From Aurantimonas aggregata (GTDB lineage Bacteria > Pseudomonadota > Alphaproteobacteria > Rhizobiales > Rhizobiaceae): a stretch of DNA of 52,870 bases. Below are positions 25,970 to 36,300 of this stretch, one piece after another. The translations under genes and the position numbers were made by a program. The stretch covers positions 1 through 52,870 of the forward strand of contig NZ_JAAAMJ010000021.1 in the NCBI RefSeq assembly GCF_010500835.1, in the 5' to 3' direction. A model generated the notes under the pieces. It ran no database searches. It was not told where the DNA came from and was given only the letters and a program-made list of their open reading frames with translations. Position 1 is the stretch's first letter. Each line of letters opens with the position of its first letter.

Positions 25970-26224
25970 TCACCCCTTCGGCGCCACGTCGTCCACTTCG
26001 GTCTCAGGCCGGTCGCCGCCGTCGGCGACTTCCTCGTGCCATTTGCCGTCGGCGGTCTCGTAGCTGATGCCGCGGGTTTCGCCGGCGAGGCGCTGGCGTT
26101 CGGCCGCGTCCTTGGCGGCGGCGAAGGCGGTGTCGTGGTCGGCGAAGGTTTCGGAGAAGACGTCGCCGACCTTGTAGGCCCAGCCGCCGTCATGCTCGAC
26201 GATCCGGTAATGCAGTTCGCTCAT
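25970..26224 (-). CDS. DUF2188 domain protein
   Basis: An 84-residue cytoplasmic protein of the DUF2188 family: YRIVEHDGGWAYKVGDVFSE, then THDTAFAAAKDAAERQR-type helix (HDTAFAAAKDAAERQRLAGE) and a final strand GISYETADGKWHEEVA. Family proteins are small single-domain proteins common in alphaproteobacteria with no known function. The ATG at 26224 has AAGG about eight bases upstream and matches the usual N-terminus, so longer in-frame starts upstream were rejected. The last 14 residues are acidic. Confidence 0.85.
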   Translation of the reverse strand: MSELHYRIVEHDGGWAYKVGDVFSETFADHDTAFAAAKDAAERQRLAGETRGISYETADGKWHEEVADGGDRPETEVDDVAPKG

Positions 26225-26427
26225 GGGTCGGCCTTTCATCTGTCTGTTGAGCCCGCCAAACGTCGTGAACCGGGCGCCCGTTCCGCCGGTCGCCTCGCCA
26301 TCGGCTGCGCGCCTCACCATATCAGCGCGATGCGCCAGAACCATTACACCTGCCCGCCCATGTCCCGCACGCTGATCCTTCCCAGCGTCGCCGTGTCGGC
26401 GCCATTCCAGCTGTTCGGTCGCTGACC

Positions 26428-27222
26428 GTGCCGATGACCTCTTTGCCCGGGCCGCCCGCCGGCCAGGTCGACGTCTGGCTCGGCTTCCTCGCCGACGTGC
26501 CGACGTCGCTGGAGGCCGCCTATGAACGCCTGCTGGATCCCGGCGAGCGGCTGCGCCACCAGCGCTACAAGGTCGAGGGCGCACGCCGCGAGTTTCTGGT
26601 GGGCAAGGCGCTGGTGCGCACCGTCTTGTCGCGCTACGCCCCGACGGCGCCGACGGACTGGCGCTTCGAGGCCAACGAATACGGCCGGCCGGCCATCGTC
26701 GGCGCCGCCCCGGGTCTCGTCTTCAACCTTTCCCACACGCGCGGGCTGGCCGCACTCGCCGTGTCGCGCGACTGCGATCTCGGCATCGATGTCGAGAGCG
26801 CCGATCGGCCGAGCGCCACGCATGATCTCGCCGGCCGGTATTTCTCAGCCACGGAGGCGGACTTCGTGCGCGCTGGCGGCCCCTTGCTGGCCGAGCGCTT
26901 CTTCGCCGTCTGGACGCTCAAGGAGGCCTATATCAAGGCCCGCGGCATGGGCCTTGCCCTGCCGCTCGACGGCTTCTCCTACGATCTGGCGGGCACCGAG
27001 CCGACCATCGAATTCCACGATTCCTGCCCGGACGATCCGGCGCGCTGGCGTTTCTGGCGCGGCGGGGTGTCAGACACCCACCGGCTCGCCCTCGCGATCT
27101 CGCCTGGCGCGTCTGGTGCCAACGTCCAATTCCGCCGCATCGTGCCGCTCACCGGCTTCGACGAAGCGCTGACGCCTGCCGCCGTCTCACTCGATGCGCC
27201 GGCCGACGGGCGCACGGCGTGA
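26428..27222 (+). CDS. 4'-phosphopantetheinyl transferase, Sfp type
   Basis: A 264-residue Sfp/Gsp-type transferase that attaches phosphopantetheine from CoA to a serine of carrier proteins of fatty acid, polyketide or peptide synthases. The Mg and CoA motifs are present: FNLSHTRGLAALAVS, the aspartate motif LGIDVESADR, and FFAVWTLKEAYIKARGMGLA. Length is normal for this family. In this organism the partner carrier protein is not in the window, although a decayed siderophore locus lies 1 kb downstream. Its stop codon overlaps the GTG start of the metallophosphoesterase gene by four bases, so the two are coupled. The ATG at 26428 was kept; an ATG two codons on would serve as well. Confidence 0.92.
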   Translation: MPMTSLPGPPAGQVDVWLGFLADVPTSLEAAYERLLDPGERLRHQRYKVEGARREFLVGKALVRTVLSRYAPTAPTDWRFEANEYGRPAIVGAAPGLVFNLSHTRGLAALAVSRDCDLGIDVESADRPSATHDLAGRYFSATEADFVRAGGPLLAERFFAVWTLKEAYIKARGMGLALPLDGFSYDLAGTEPTIEFHDSCPDDPARWRFWRGGVSDTHRLALAISPGASGANVQFRRIVPLTGFDEALTPAAVSLDAPADGRTA

Positions 27223-28031
27223 AGCTCTACGCCGTCGCCGATCTGCATCTCGGCCATCCCGCCAATCGCGAGGCGATCCACGCCATCGAGGCGCGCCCTA
27301 ACGACTGGCTGATCCTCGCCGGCGATGTCGGCGAGACCGAGCGGCATCTCGATCTCGCCATCGATGCGCTGCAGGACAAATTCCGCCAGCTGGTCTGGGT
27401 GCCGGGCAATCACGAGCTCTGGGCCGTCGCCTCGCACGGCACGCCGCTGAAGGGCGAGGCGCGCTACGCGCGCTTCGTGCAGCGCTGCCGCGAGCGCGGC
27501 GTCCTCACCCCGGAGGATGATTATCCGGTCATCGCGGTGGACGGCACGCTCGTGCGCATCGTGCCGATGTTCCTGCTCTACGATTATTCCTTCCGGCCGG
27601 CGCACGTGGCGCTGGAATCAGCCGTCGCCTGGGCACGGGAGGCGGGTTTGCGCTGCGCCGACGAGAGCCTGCTGTTGGCAACGCCCCACGCCAGCCGCGG
27701 CGACTGGTGCGCTGCCCGCGTCGCCGCCACCGGGGCGCGCCTCGACGGGCTCGATGCCGCGATCCCCAACATCCTCGTCAATCACTGGCCGCTGCGCGAG
27801 GAGCTGGCCCGCCTGCCACGCATTCCGCGCTTTTCGATCTGGTGCGGCACGACGCGCACGCAGGACTGGCACACCCGGTTCAACGCCCGCGCGGTGGTCT
27901 CCGGCCATCTCCACATGCCGTCCTCGCGCGTCATCGACGGCGTCGCCTTCGAGGAAGTCTCCTTCGGCTACCCCAAGCAATGGCGCGGCCGCCGCGAGCC
28001 CGACGCGGCGCTGCGCCGGATCCGGGTGTGA
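27219..28031 (+). CDS. Calcineurin-like metallophosphoesterase
   Basis: A 270-residue metallophosphoesterase with the full set of metal-binding motifs: VADLHLGH near residue 6, LAGDVGETERH, VPGNHELWAV, and SGHLHMPSSRVIDGV near the end. The start is GTG at 27219, overlapping the stop of the phosphopantetheinyl transferase gene. Coupling of these two genes suggests a common pathway; one possible role is hydrolysis of a phosphate or phosphodiester linked to carrier-protein or CoA turnover, but no substrate can be read from the sequence. A conserved lysine- and tryptophan-containing tail (FGYPKQWRGR) ends the domain. Confidence 0.88.
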   Translation: MKLYAVADLHLGHPANREAIHAIEARPNDWLILAGDVGETERHLDLAIDALQDKFRQLVWVPGNHELWAVASHGTPLKGEARYARFVQRCRERGVLTPEDDYPVIAVDGTLVRIVPMFLLYDYSFRPAHVALESAVAWAREAGLRCADESLLLATPHASRGDWCAARVAATGARLDGLDAAIPNILVNHWPLREELARLPRIPRFSIWCGTTRTQDWHTRFNARAVVSGHLHMPSSRVIDGVAFEEVSFGYPKQWRGRREPDAALRRIRV

Positions 28032-28201
28032 TGGCCGACCCGCTGCAGCGGACCGAACGGGCCGGGACCGGTCTGCGCCGAGCGCGTTCGTCGGACAAGG
28101 CATACCCTTCTCGACGAACGCTCGGCGGGCGCCGCTATCCTCGAACGAGGTAACGCCGTGAATCCCAGCAGTGCCGCCGAGAATGATGCCGTCGCAACGG
28201 G

Positions 28202-28510
28202 TCAGAACCGGTAGCGCAGGGATCCGATCACGTTGCGGCCTTCTTCCCGATAGCAATATCCCGATGAACAGGTGGCGTCGCGCTTGTCGAAGAGGTTCTT
28301 GGCGTTGACCTGCGCGCTGACGCCTTCGAGCTTCGGGTTGGCCGCACCGAAATCATAGGACAGCGACGCGTCGACGAGGATGCGGGAATCATTCTTGAAG
28401 CTGTTGGTGTCGTCGCCCCAGCTCTCGCCGACATAGCGAAGCCCCGCCCCGACGCCGAGACCCTTGGCCTGTCCGCCCTGAACCGTATAGTCGCTCCAGA
28501 TCGACGCCTG
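28202..28510 (-). pseudogene. TonB-dependent siderophore receptor, C-terminal fragment
   Basis: The last 100 or so residues of a TonB-dependent ferrisiderophore receptor: ASIWSDYTVQGGQAKGLGVG, LRYVGESWGDDTNSF, DASLSYDFGAANPKLEG, VNAKNLFDKRDATCSSGYCY, ending with the outer-membrane tail SLRYRF. The plug domain and most of the barrel are absent. Homology stops near 28510, about 35 bases from the start of recognisable esterase sequence on the other strand. Receptors of this type are often encoded divergently from siderophore esterases, so a deletion seems to have removed both 5' ends. Confidence 0.85.
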
Positions 28511-28529
28511 ATGCTGATGGGACACAGAA

Positions 28530-29261
28530 TTGGATTCGTGCCAGCAACGATCGAGCGGCGAGTGGGCCCTGCTGCCCGACACGCGTCTCTTCGACATCGA
28601 AGGAGCGGACGGCGAGATCTGGCGACTGTTCGTCCATGTTCCGCCCGGCAATTCGCCGCCAGACGGGTGGCCGCTGTTGGTCATGACCGACGGCAACGCG
28701 ATGATCGCGACGGCCGTCGACACGGTCGGTGTTCAGGCAGCCTATCCGATGGGCACCGACGTACAGCCGGGCGTCATCGCCGCGATCGGATACCCCGGCG
28801 ACGACGCCTACGATCCCCTGCGTCGTTCCTTCGACCTGTCGCCACCGCCGGGCCGTACCTATCCGCCGTTTGCCGAGGGGGCACCTGCCGTGGTCACGGG
28901 AGGCGCCGATCGCTTCCTGCAATTCATCGAGCACGAAGCCTTGGCGTTCGTGGAGACGCGCTATGTCGCCGCCAGCCCAACCATCTCCTGGGAGGACGGC
29001 CTGCTCCTAAACAGCGAGAAGCTGTTCGCCGCGTCGCCGGAGCTGGCGCCCTTCCAATACGAGCGCGAGGACACGGCGAAACGTATCGCGCACGCCAGGA
29101 CGATACAGACGCTGGCTCTGACGCAGGCCATGGCCACTCGCCTGGCAAACCTGCCGCGGATCAGCGTGGTCTGCGAGACCTATCCCGGCGAAACCCACAT
29201 GACGATGTTGCCGGTCGCCATCTCGAGAGCGGTCCGCGTCGCCTTTCGTCTATCCGCATAA
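28530..29261 (+). pseudogene. Siderophore esterase-like alpha/beta hydrolase lacking its nucleophile
   Basis: The 243-codon frame encodes an enterochelin-esterase-like hydrolase (Fes/IroE/YbbA type), which cleaves ferric siderophores in the cytoplasm or periplasm. Recognisable are LLPDTRLFDIEGADGEIWRL, LLVMTDGNAMIATAV, PGVIAAIGYPGDDAYDPLRR, the GGADRFLQFIEHEALAFVET segment, and near the end YPGETHMTMLPVAISRAV with the catalytic histidine. In normal members the helix FIE...RY is followed by the nucleophile elbow (GHSLGG) and then by VAASPS-W. Here ETRY runs straight into VAASPTISWED, so about 30 residues with the nucleophilic serine are missing in frame. The first residues (MDSCQQRSSGEW) also look like fusion sequence. 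An active enzyme is unlikely. Confidence 0.72.
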
Positions 29262-29511
29262 ACTTCGCGTCCGCCATCGCCGTACTCGACGGGCAATTGT
29301 ATCGAGTTCTCCCTGTGGCTGGCATTTGCTTGTCATATCGTGAGCGATGGGTCGGACCGGCATGCCGCGCGCCTGAGGCGCCGTCACCTCATTCCGCGCT
29401 GATTCGCGGCAGAACTTTCGCCTGCCTGACGAATTCCGAGCAATCCATGCGTCGTCGGGGTCCCGCCCCCACCCTATCTCATGGCCTGACACAAGCATCC
29501 CGGAGACATTC

Positions 29512-30726
29512 ATGTCGCAGATCACCATGGCCGGCCGCCCCGGCGGTGCCGTGAGCCCCGCCGTCTGGGTCGCCCTCGGCCTCGGCCTCATCGGCGCGCT
29601 CGGGCTTGGCCTCGGCCAGAGCCCGCGCATCGCGGCGCTCTTCGTCGTCGGTGGCGCCTTCGGCCTCGTCCTCTACCACGCCGCCTTCGGCTTCACCTCG
29701 GCCTGGCGCAACTTCATCAGCGACGGCCGCGGTCGCGGCCTGCGGGCGCAGATGGTGATGCTCGCCATCGCCGTCGCGCTGTTCTTCCCGGCGCTCGCCG
29801 CCGGCAGCCTGTTCGGCCAGGAGGTGTCGGGCTTCGTCTCGCCGGTCGGCGTGTCGGTGCTGGTCGGCGCCTTCATCTTCGGCATCGGCATGCAGCTCGG
29901 CGGCGGCTGCGCCTCCGGCACGCTCTACACGGCCGGCGGCGGCAACGCCCGCATGCTGATCACATTGGCCTTCTTCATCGTCGGCTCGCTGCTCGCGACG
30001 ATCCATTTCGACTGGTGGATGGCGCTGCCGGCCTTCGAACCGATCTCGGTCGTCGAGACCTTCGGCGCACCGCTCGGCATCGTCCTGTCCTTCGCGCTCT
30101 TCGCGGTGATCGCGGCGGTGACGATCCTCGTCGAGAAGCGTCGGCATGGCGGGCTGGAAAAGGCCGAGCCGACCAAACGCCAGGGTCTGGCGCGCTTCGC
30201 CCGCGGTCCCTGGCCGCTGGTCGCCGGCGCCATCGCCCTGGCGCTGCTCAACTTCGCCACGCTGGCGCTGGCCGGCCGGCCCTGGGGCATCACCTCGGCC
30301 TTCGCGCTGTGGGGCGCCAAGCTGTCGCAGTTCGTCGGCGTCGATCCGTCGGCCTGGTTCTACTGGCAGCAGCCGGCCAACGCGACGGCGCTCGCCGGCA
30401 ACCTCTTTGCCGACGTTACTTCGGTGATGAATTTCGGCATCATCCTCGGCGCCCTGCTCGCCTCGGCGCTGGCCGGCCGCTTCGCGCCGAACTTCGCCAT
30501 CCCGAAGCGCTCGGTGCTGGCCGCGGTCATCGGCGGGCTGCTGCTCGGCTACGGCGCCCGCATCGCCTTCGGCTGCAATATCGGCGCCTATTTCGGCGGC
30601 ATCGCCTCGGGCAGCCTGCATGGCTGGCTGTGGCTGGTCGCGGCCTTCGCCGGCTCGACCCTCGGCGTCCGGCTGCGGCCGTTCTTCTTCGCGGGCGAGC
30701 GCCCGCACGTGACCAAGGACGCCTGA
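29512..30726 (+). CDS. YeeE/YedE family sulfur-compound transporter
   Basis: A 404-residue inner-membrane protein with about nine to ten hydrophobic segments and two DUF395 (sulf_transp) repeats. The cysteine motifs of this family are present in each half: GIGMQLGGGCASGTLYTAGG near residue 130 and RIAFGCNIGAYFGGIASGSL near 360. The characterised relatives (TsuA) import thiosulfate, and others move sulfur or selenium equivalents. The ATG at 29512 has GGAG six to seven bases upstream. It stands alone with a strong terminator 34 bases after the stop codon. Confidence 0.9.
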   Translation: MSQITMAGRPGGAVSPAVWVALGLGLIGALGLGLGQSPRIAALFVVGGAFGLVLYHAAFGFTSAWRNFISDGRGRGLRAQMVMLAIAVALFFPALAAGSLFGQEVSGFVSPVGVSVLVGAFIFGIGMQLGGGCASGTLYTAGGGNARMLITLAFFIVGSLLATIHFDWWMALPAFEPISVVETFGAPLGIVLSFALFAVIAAVTILVEKRRHGGLEKAEPTKRQGLARFARGPWPLVAGAIALALLNFATLALAGRPWGITSAFALWGAKLSQFVGVDPSAWFYWQQPANATALAGNLFADVTSVMNFGIILGALLASALAGRFAPNFAIPKRSVLAAVIGGLLLGYGARIAFGCNIGAYFGGIASGSLHGWLWLVAAFAGSTLGVRLRPFFFAGERPHVTKDA

Positions 30727-30759
30727 CCCTCAAGTCACATCGGAAGACCTAGACTAGAA

Positions 30760-30790
30760 GCCGCCGCGATCCCCCGCGGCGGCTTTTTTA
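30760..30790 (+). terminator. Rho-independent terminator after the YeeE/YedE gene
   Basis: A perfect 9-bp GC stem (GCCGCCGCG at 30760-30768, CGCGGCGGC at 30775-30783) with loop ATCCCC is followed by TTTTTTATTT. It is placed 34 bases behind the transporter stop codon and before the SOS promoter of imuA. Confidence 0.9.
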
Positions 30791-30887
30791 TTTCCTGAAA
30801 TCCAAGGAATCCAGTCCTTTCCGACGCGGCCATCCGTCCCCTGGCCAGACTCCGCTTGACTCTCCTCGGGCCCTCTGGAATCCATAA

Positions 30888-30902
30888 GAACATATCAGGA
30901 AC
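30888..30902. promoter_or_regulatory. LexA box (SOS operator) of imuA-imuB-dnaE2
   Basis: GAAC-ATATCAG-GAAC at 30888-30902 is the reverse complement of the alphaproteobacterial LexA box GTTC-N7-GTTC. It lies 56 bases upstream of the imuA ATG. A -35-like TTGACT is at 30856-30861; the -10 cannot be assigned with confidence. LexA repression here would hold the mutagenesis cassette off until DNA damage, as known for this operon in Caulobacter and rhizobia. Confidence 0.88.
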
Positions 30903-30957
30903 AAACCTCTTGCCGAGGCGGAACGGCCGCAAAGCCCTGCGGACGAAGGAGAATCCT

Positions 30958-31905
30958 ATGGCCTCGACCGATCTTTCCTCGCTGTACCGCGCCGGGAGTG
31001 CCGCCGCTGCGCGTCCGCCGGGCGCCGGCGGCGTTTCTAGGAATCATGCCCTTGCCGGGCTCAAGGCGCGGATCGCCGCCATCGAGGGCGAGCCGGTCTG
31101 CCGGCTGGAGAACCCGGACCGCACACAGGGTCAGGTGGCGCGGCGCAGCACGCTGGAACTGGCCTCGCTCGGCTGCCCCGAGGCGGACGCCGCGCTCGGC
31201 GGCGGCTTTCCCGCGACCGGCCTCAGCGAGATCCATCTCGACGAGACGCGCGACGGTGGCACGCTCTCGGGCTTTGCCCTGGCGCTCGCCATCCGCTTCG
31301 GCGCCCGGCCCGGTCGGCCGCTGCTGTGGATCGGCGACGCTCTCGCCTTTGCCGAGGCGGGCCTGCCCTACGGGCCGGGCCTCGCCGGCTTCGGCCTCGA
31401 CCCGGCTTCGCTCTGCCTGGTGCGCACCAGGCGGCTGGAGGAAGCCGCCTGGGCGGCCGAGGAGGCCGCCGCCTCCCCGTCGCTGGCGATGGCGATCCTC
31501 GAGATCCGCGGCAATCCGGCCCGGCTGGGGCTGGAAGGCACGCGACGGCTGCATCTGCGGGCGAGAGCCGCCGGCCTGCCGCTGCTGCTGCTGCGCCAGA
31601 GCGCCCGGGCCGAGGCCACCGCCGCGCCGCTGCGACTGCGCATCAGGCCGGGCCCGGCCTCACCTGTCGCCGATCTGGCGGGCGAGCGGCGGCTGATCGG
31701 CGATCCGGTGTTTGCCGTCGCGGTGGAAAAATCCCGCGCCGGCCGTCCCCACGATGTTCTCCTGGAGTGGAAATCCGATGAACGACGTTTCGATGCCGGG
31801 GAGCCGGCGGCCGCGCTTTCTCGCCGTGTCGCTGCCGAAACTGTCGACCGACCGGATCCGGCGCGCGCGGATGGGGCGGTTCTGGCGCTCCGACGCACGG
31901 GCTGA
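30958..31905 (+). CDS. imuA: SOS mutagenesis protein ImuA
   Basis: ImuA (315 aa) is a RecA-like accessory protein of the ImuA-ImuB-DnaE2 translesion synthesis complex. It has the family layout: an N-terminal region with LAGLKARIAAIE, the core ALGGGFPATGLSEIHLD where RecA has its Walker A, RPLLWIGDALAFAEAGLPYG, and AMAILEIRGNPARLGLEGTR, LRARAAGLPLLLLR. ATG 30958 has GAAGGAG seven bases upstream; homology starts there although the frame opens earlier. The last 128 bases overlap the start of imuB in another frame. The LexA box lies just upstream. Confidence 0.93.
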   Translation: MASTDLSSLYRAGSAAAARPPGAGGVSRNHALAGLKARIAAIEGEPVCRLENPDRTQGQVARRSTLELASLGCPEADAALGGGFPATGLSEIHLDETRDGGTLSGFALALAIRFGARPGRPLLWIGDALAFAEAGLPYGPGLAGFGLDPASLCLVRTRRLEEAAWAAEEAAASPSLAMAILEIRGNPARLGLEGTRRLHLRARAAGLPLLLLRQSARAEATAAPLRLRIRPGPASPVADLAGERRLIGDPVFAVAVEKSRAGRPHDVLLEWKSDERRFDAGEPAAALSRRVAAETVDRPDPARADGAVLALRRTG

Positions 31906-33391
31906 GGCGGGCGCCGAGCCGGCACCACTGGCGCTCTACGCGCCGGTCGGCAGCGCCTTTCACATCGCCGCCATCTGCGACCGTGCCGAGACGCTGGGCC
32001 TCGTCCCCGGAACCGGGCTCGCCGAGGCCAAGGCGCGCTTCCTGGGGCTGGAGACGCTGGCGGCCGAGCCGGATGCCGACCGCCGGCTGCTCGAGGCGGT
32101 GGCCGACTGGTGCGACCGCTATACGCCGCTGGTCGCGCTCGATCCGCCGGCCGGGCTCGTCCTCGACATTTCCGGCTGCGCGCATCTCTTCGGCGGCGAA
32201 AAGGCGCTGATGGACGATCTTCTTGCCCGGCTGTTCCACCAAGGTTTCCGGGCGAACTCGGCGATCGCCAGCCATGCCGGCACGGCTTTGGCGCTGGTCG
32301 GGCATGGCGACCGGCTTTGCGTGCCGGCCGGGGCCGAGCGTGCCGCGGTGCTCGCCTTGCCGGTCGCCGCGCTGCGCCTTGCGCCGGATCTTCAAGCGAT
32401 GCTGCAGCGGCTCGGGCTGAAGAATGTCGGTGCGCTGCTGTCGCTGCCGCGTGCCGGCCTTGCCCGGCGTTTCAGCGCCGGCCTGCTCGACCGGCTCGAC
32501 GAGGCGGTGGGCCTCGCCGAGCGCCCGATCGGCCCGCGCCGGCCGGTCCCGGCACTGCTCGCCGAACGCCCGCTATTCGAGCCGATCAGTCTGGTCGAGG
32601 ATGTCGAGCGCATCCTGTTCGGCCTCGCCGGACGGCTGAAAATCGATCTGGAACGCCGCGGCGAGGGCGCGCGGCGGCTGGAACTGTCGCTGTTCAGGGT
32701 CGACGGGGCGGTCAACCGCCTGATGGTCGGCGCCGCCCGGCCGGTGCGCGAGCCGGCGCGGATCCTGCGGCTGTTCCGCGAGCGCATGAAGGGCGTGGGG
32801 GAGGATTTCGACGCCGGCTTCGGCTACGACCTCGTCAAGCTGGCGGTGCACGACACCGAGGCGATGGCCGAGATCCAGACCGATCTTTCCGGCGAGAGCG
32901 GCGGCGAGGACGCCTTTGCCGGGCTGGTCGACCGGCTCGGCGCGCGACTCGGCGAGGCGCAGGTGCTGCGGCTGAAGCCGGGGGCGAGCCACCGTCCCGA
33001 ACGCGCCGGCAGCTGGCGGCCAGTGACGGCCGGGGCGCCGGCATCGTGGCCGGCCGCCGCCGTCGGCGCCTCGGGCGCGCCGCGGCCGCTGCGCATGCTG
33101 GCGGTGCCCGAGCCGGTGGAGGCGAGCTTCGAGGTGCCGGACGGCGCGCCGCTGAAATTCCGCTGGCGCAGGGCGCTGCACGTGGTGCGCCGGGCCGAGG
33201 GGCCGGAGCGCATCGCCGCCGAATGGTGGCGCGAGGCGGATGCGGCGACGCGCGACTATTACCGGGTGGAGGACGACGCCGGGCGGCGCTTCTGGCTGTT
33301 CCGCGAAGGCCGGGCCGACCCCGGGATCGATCCCGAGCTGCAGGTGCCGGACGGACGGCCCGCCTGGTTCATGCACGGGCTCTTCGCATGA
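31778..33391 (+). CDS. imuB: SOS mutagenesis protein ImuB (inactive Y-family polymerase)
   Basis: ImuB (537 aa) is a catalytically inactive Y-family polymerase that bridges ImuA, DnaE2 and the beta clamp. The opening strand [16 protein letters not shown] lacks the first catalytic aspartate of active Y-family enzymes, and [15 protein letters not shown] replaces the DE pair of the palm, as in the family. Finger and little-finger segments follow ([40 protein letters not shown]). The C-terminal half has the ImuB-specific tail ([20 protein letters not shown]). The start MNDVSMPGS at 31778 lies 128 bases inside imuA, with GGAG ten bases upstream. The stop overlaps the dnaE2 ATG (ATGA). Confidence 0.93.
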   Translation: MNDVSMPGSRRPRFLAVSLPKLSTDRIRRARMGRFWRSDARAEAGAEPAPLALYAPVGSAFHIAAICDRAETLGLVPGTGLAEAKARFLGLETLAAEPDADRRLLEAVADWCDRYTPLVALDPPAGLVLDISGCAHLFGGEKALMDDLLARLFHQGFRANSAIASHAGTALALVGHGDRLCVPAGAERAAVLALPVAALRLAPDLQAMLQRLGLKNVGALLSLPRAGLARRFSAGLLDRLDEAVGLAERPIGPRRPVPALLAERPLFEPISLVEDVERILFGLAGRLKIDLERRGEGARRLELSLFRVDGAVNRLMVGAARPVREPARILRLFRERMKGVGEDFDAGFGYDLVKLAVHDTEAMAEIQTDLSGESGGEDAFAGLVDRLGARLGEAQVLRLKPGASHRPERAGSWRPVTAGAPASWPAAAVGASGAPRPLRMLAVPEPVEASFEVPDGAPLKFRWRRALHVVRRAEGPERIAAEWWREADAATRDYYRVEDDAGRRFWLFREGRADPGIDPELQVPDGRPAWFMHGLFA

Positions 33392-36300
33392 GGATCGACC
33401 CCTATCGCCCGCCGCGGGCATTTCCCGAGATCGGCGTCGCCAGCTGCTTTTCCTTCCTCGCCGGCGCCTCGCAGCCGGAGGAGCTGGTCGTCACCGCGCA
33501 CCGGCTGGGCCTTGCCGGGCTCGGCCTGGCCGACCGCAACAGCCTCGCCGGCGTGGTCCGGGCCTATCAGGCCGCCAAGGAAGCGGCGCTGCCCTATGCG
33601 CCGGGTGCCCGGCTGGTGTTTGCCGACGAAACGCCCGACATCTTCGCCTATCCGCAGGGCCGCGCCGGCTGGGGCCGGCTCTGCCGACTGCTCAGCCGCG
33701 GCAATCTGCGCACCGAAAAGGGCGACTGCCTGCTGACCCTGCCCGACCTCCTGGAATGGGGCGAAGGCATCAACCTTGCCTTGCTGGCGCCGGCGGCGCT
33801 GGGCGGCGGCGCCGAGGCCGAACCCGTCGAGGCGGCGGTCGCGGCCTGCCTCGAGGCGCTTTGCGAAGCTTTTCCGCAGCGTGTCTGGCTGGCGGCAGCC
33901 CCTGCCCATGATGGGCTCGACTCGCGCCGCCTCGCCCGCGCCGCCCGGCTCGCCGAACGCTGCCGGACGCCGCTTCTGGCCACCAACGACGCCTTCTACC
34001 ACGCGCCCGGGCGGCGCCGGCTGAAGGACGTGATGACCGCGATCGCCGCCCACGTGCCGATCGCCGAGGCGGGCACCCTCCTGACCCTGAATGCCGAACG
34101 CCACCTCAAGGCGCCGCGCGAGATCGAGCGGCTGTTCCGCCACCATCCGGCGGCGGTCGAGAATGCCGGGCATTTCTTCGCAGGCCTCGGCTTCGACCTG
34201 AAGAGCCTCTCCTACGAATATCCCGACGAGGCCCTTCGCCTGACCCGCAGCCCGGCAGACGAGCTGCGCTTCCTCGCCCACGAGGGGGCCAAATGGCGCT
34301 ATCCGCAGGGCGTGCCGGAAAGCGTCACCACCCGCATCGAATACGAACTCAAGATCATCGCCGAGCTGAAATACGAGCCGTATTTCCTCACTGTCCACCA
34401 CATCGTCCGCCATGCCCGTGAGCACGGCATCCTCTGCCAGGGCCGCGGCTCGGCCGCCAATTCCGTCGTCTGCTTCGCCATCGGCATCACCGAGGTCTCG
34501 CCGGAACGGGCGGGGCTGTTGTTCGAGCGCTTCATTTCGTCGGACCGGCGCGAGCCGCCGGACATCGACATCGATTTCGAGCACGAGCGCCGCGAGGAGG
34601 TGATCCAGTACATCTACGCGCATTACGGCCGCGACAACGCCGCGCTCGCCGCCACCGTCATCACCTATCGCGCCCGTTCCGCGGCGCGCGAGGTCGGCAA
34701 GGCGTTCGGCCTGTCGCAGGATGCGGTCGCGGCCCTTTCCGGTTCGATCTGGGGCGGCTATCACGCCGGCGATCTCGGCGATCGGGAGGCGGCCGCCGCC
34801 GGCCTCTCCGCCAGCGATCCCACCACCGCCAACGTGCTGAAATATGCCGAGGAGATCGCCGGTTTCCCGCGCCATCTCTCCCAGCATGTCGGCGGCTTCG
34901 TCATCACGCGGGGGCGCATCGACGAGGTCGTGCCGATCCTCCACAGCGCCATGGAGGGGCGCACCATCGTCGAATGGGACAAGGACGACCTCGACGAGCT
35001 CGGGATCCTCAAGATCGACATCCTGGCGCTCGGCATGCTGTCCTGCCTGCGCCGGGCTTTTGGCCTGCTGGAAGCCCATTACGGCCGGACGGTGACCCTT
35101 GCCCAGCTCTCCGAGTCACAGGATGATAAGCCGACTTATGAAATGATCTGCCGGGCCGATACGCTGGGCGTCTTCCAGATCGAGAGCCGGGCGCAGATGA
35201 CCATGCTGCCGAAGCTGCGGCCCAACTGCTTCTACGACCTCGTCATCGAGGTGGCGATCGTGCGGCCCGGCCCGATCCAGGGCGACATGGTCCACCCCTA
35301 TCTGCGCCGCAAGATGGGGCTGGAGGAGGCCACCTATCCAAGCCCTGAACTGGAGGAGGTGCTCAGCCGCACCCTCGGCGTGCCGCTGTTCCAGGAGCAG
35401 GCGATGAAGATCGCCATCGTCGCCGCCGGCTTCACCCCCAACGAGGCCGACCGGCTGCGCCGCGCCATGGCGACGTTCCGGCGGGTCGGCACCATCCATA
35501 CCTTCCAGAAGAAGATGGTCGAGGGCATGGTCGATCGCGGCTACGAGCGCGACTTCGCCGAGCGCTGCTTCAAGCAGATCGAGGGTTTCGGCGAATACGG
35601 CTTTCCCGAAAGCCACGCCGCCTCCTTCGCGCTCCTGGTCTACGCCTCCTGCTGGCTGAAATGCCATTATCCGGACGTCTTCGCGGCGGCCCTCCTCAAT
35701 GCCCAGCCGATGGGCTTCTACGCCCCGGCGCAGATCGTCCGCGACGCCAGCGAACACGGCGTCGAGATGCGGCCGGTCGACGTCAACCATTCGGCCTTCG
35801 ACCAGACGCTGGAAGAAGCTCCCTTCGATCCCGGCCGCATGAAGCCGCGCCACCATTCGATGCAGGGCGTGATCAAGACGCGCCATGCGGTGCGGCTCGG
35901 CTTCCGACAGGTGAAGGGCCTGGGCGAGGCCGAGATGACGGCTTTGGTGGCGGCGCGGGGCGCCGGCTACGATTCAGTCCGTGACCTCTGGCTTCGATCC
36001 GGGCTGAAGCGCGCGACGATCGAGCGCCTGGCCGATGCCGACGCCTTCGGCTCGCTCGGGCTTTCCCGCCGCGATGCGCTCTGGGCCTGCCGGGCGCTCG
36101 ATCCGAACGGCGCCGCCGAGCGGCTGCCGCTGTTTGAGCGCGTGTCGGCGACCGAGCTGCAGGCCGAGCCGGACGCGCATCTGCCGCCGATGCCGGTCGG
36201 CGAGGAGGTGATCAACGACTACCGCTTCCTGTCGCTGTCGCTGAAGGCGCATCCGGTCTCCTTCGTGCGGCGCGAGCTCGACGCCAGACGGGTCATGCCG

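Noticed and set aside
29479-30708. Minus-strand open frame of 409 codons opposite the YeeE/YedE transporter
   Set aside because: Same shadow composition; the transporter has intact family motifs on the plus strand.
32110-33387. Upstream extension of the dnaE2 frame to 32110
   Set aside because: The extension overlaps imuB and is low-complexity; DnaE2 homology begins at the ATG at 33388 overlapping the imuB stop.
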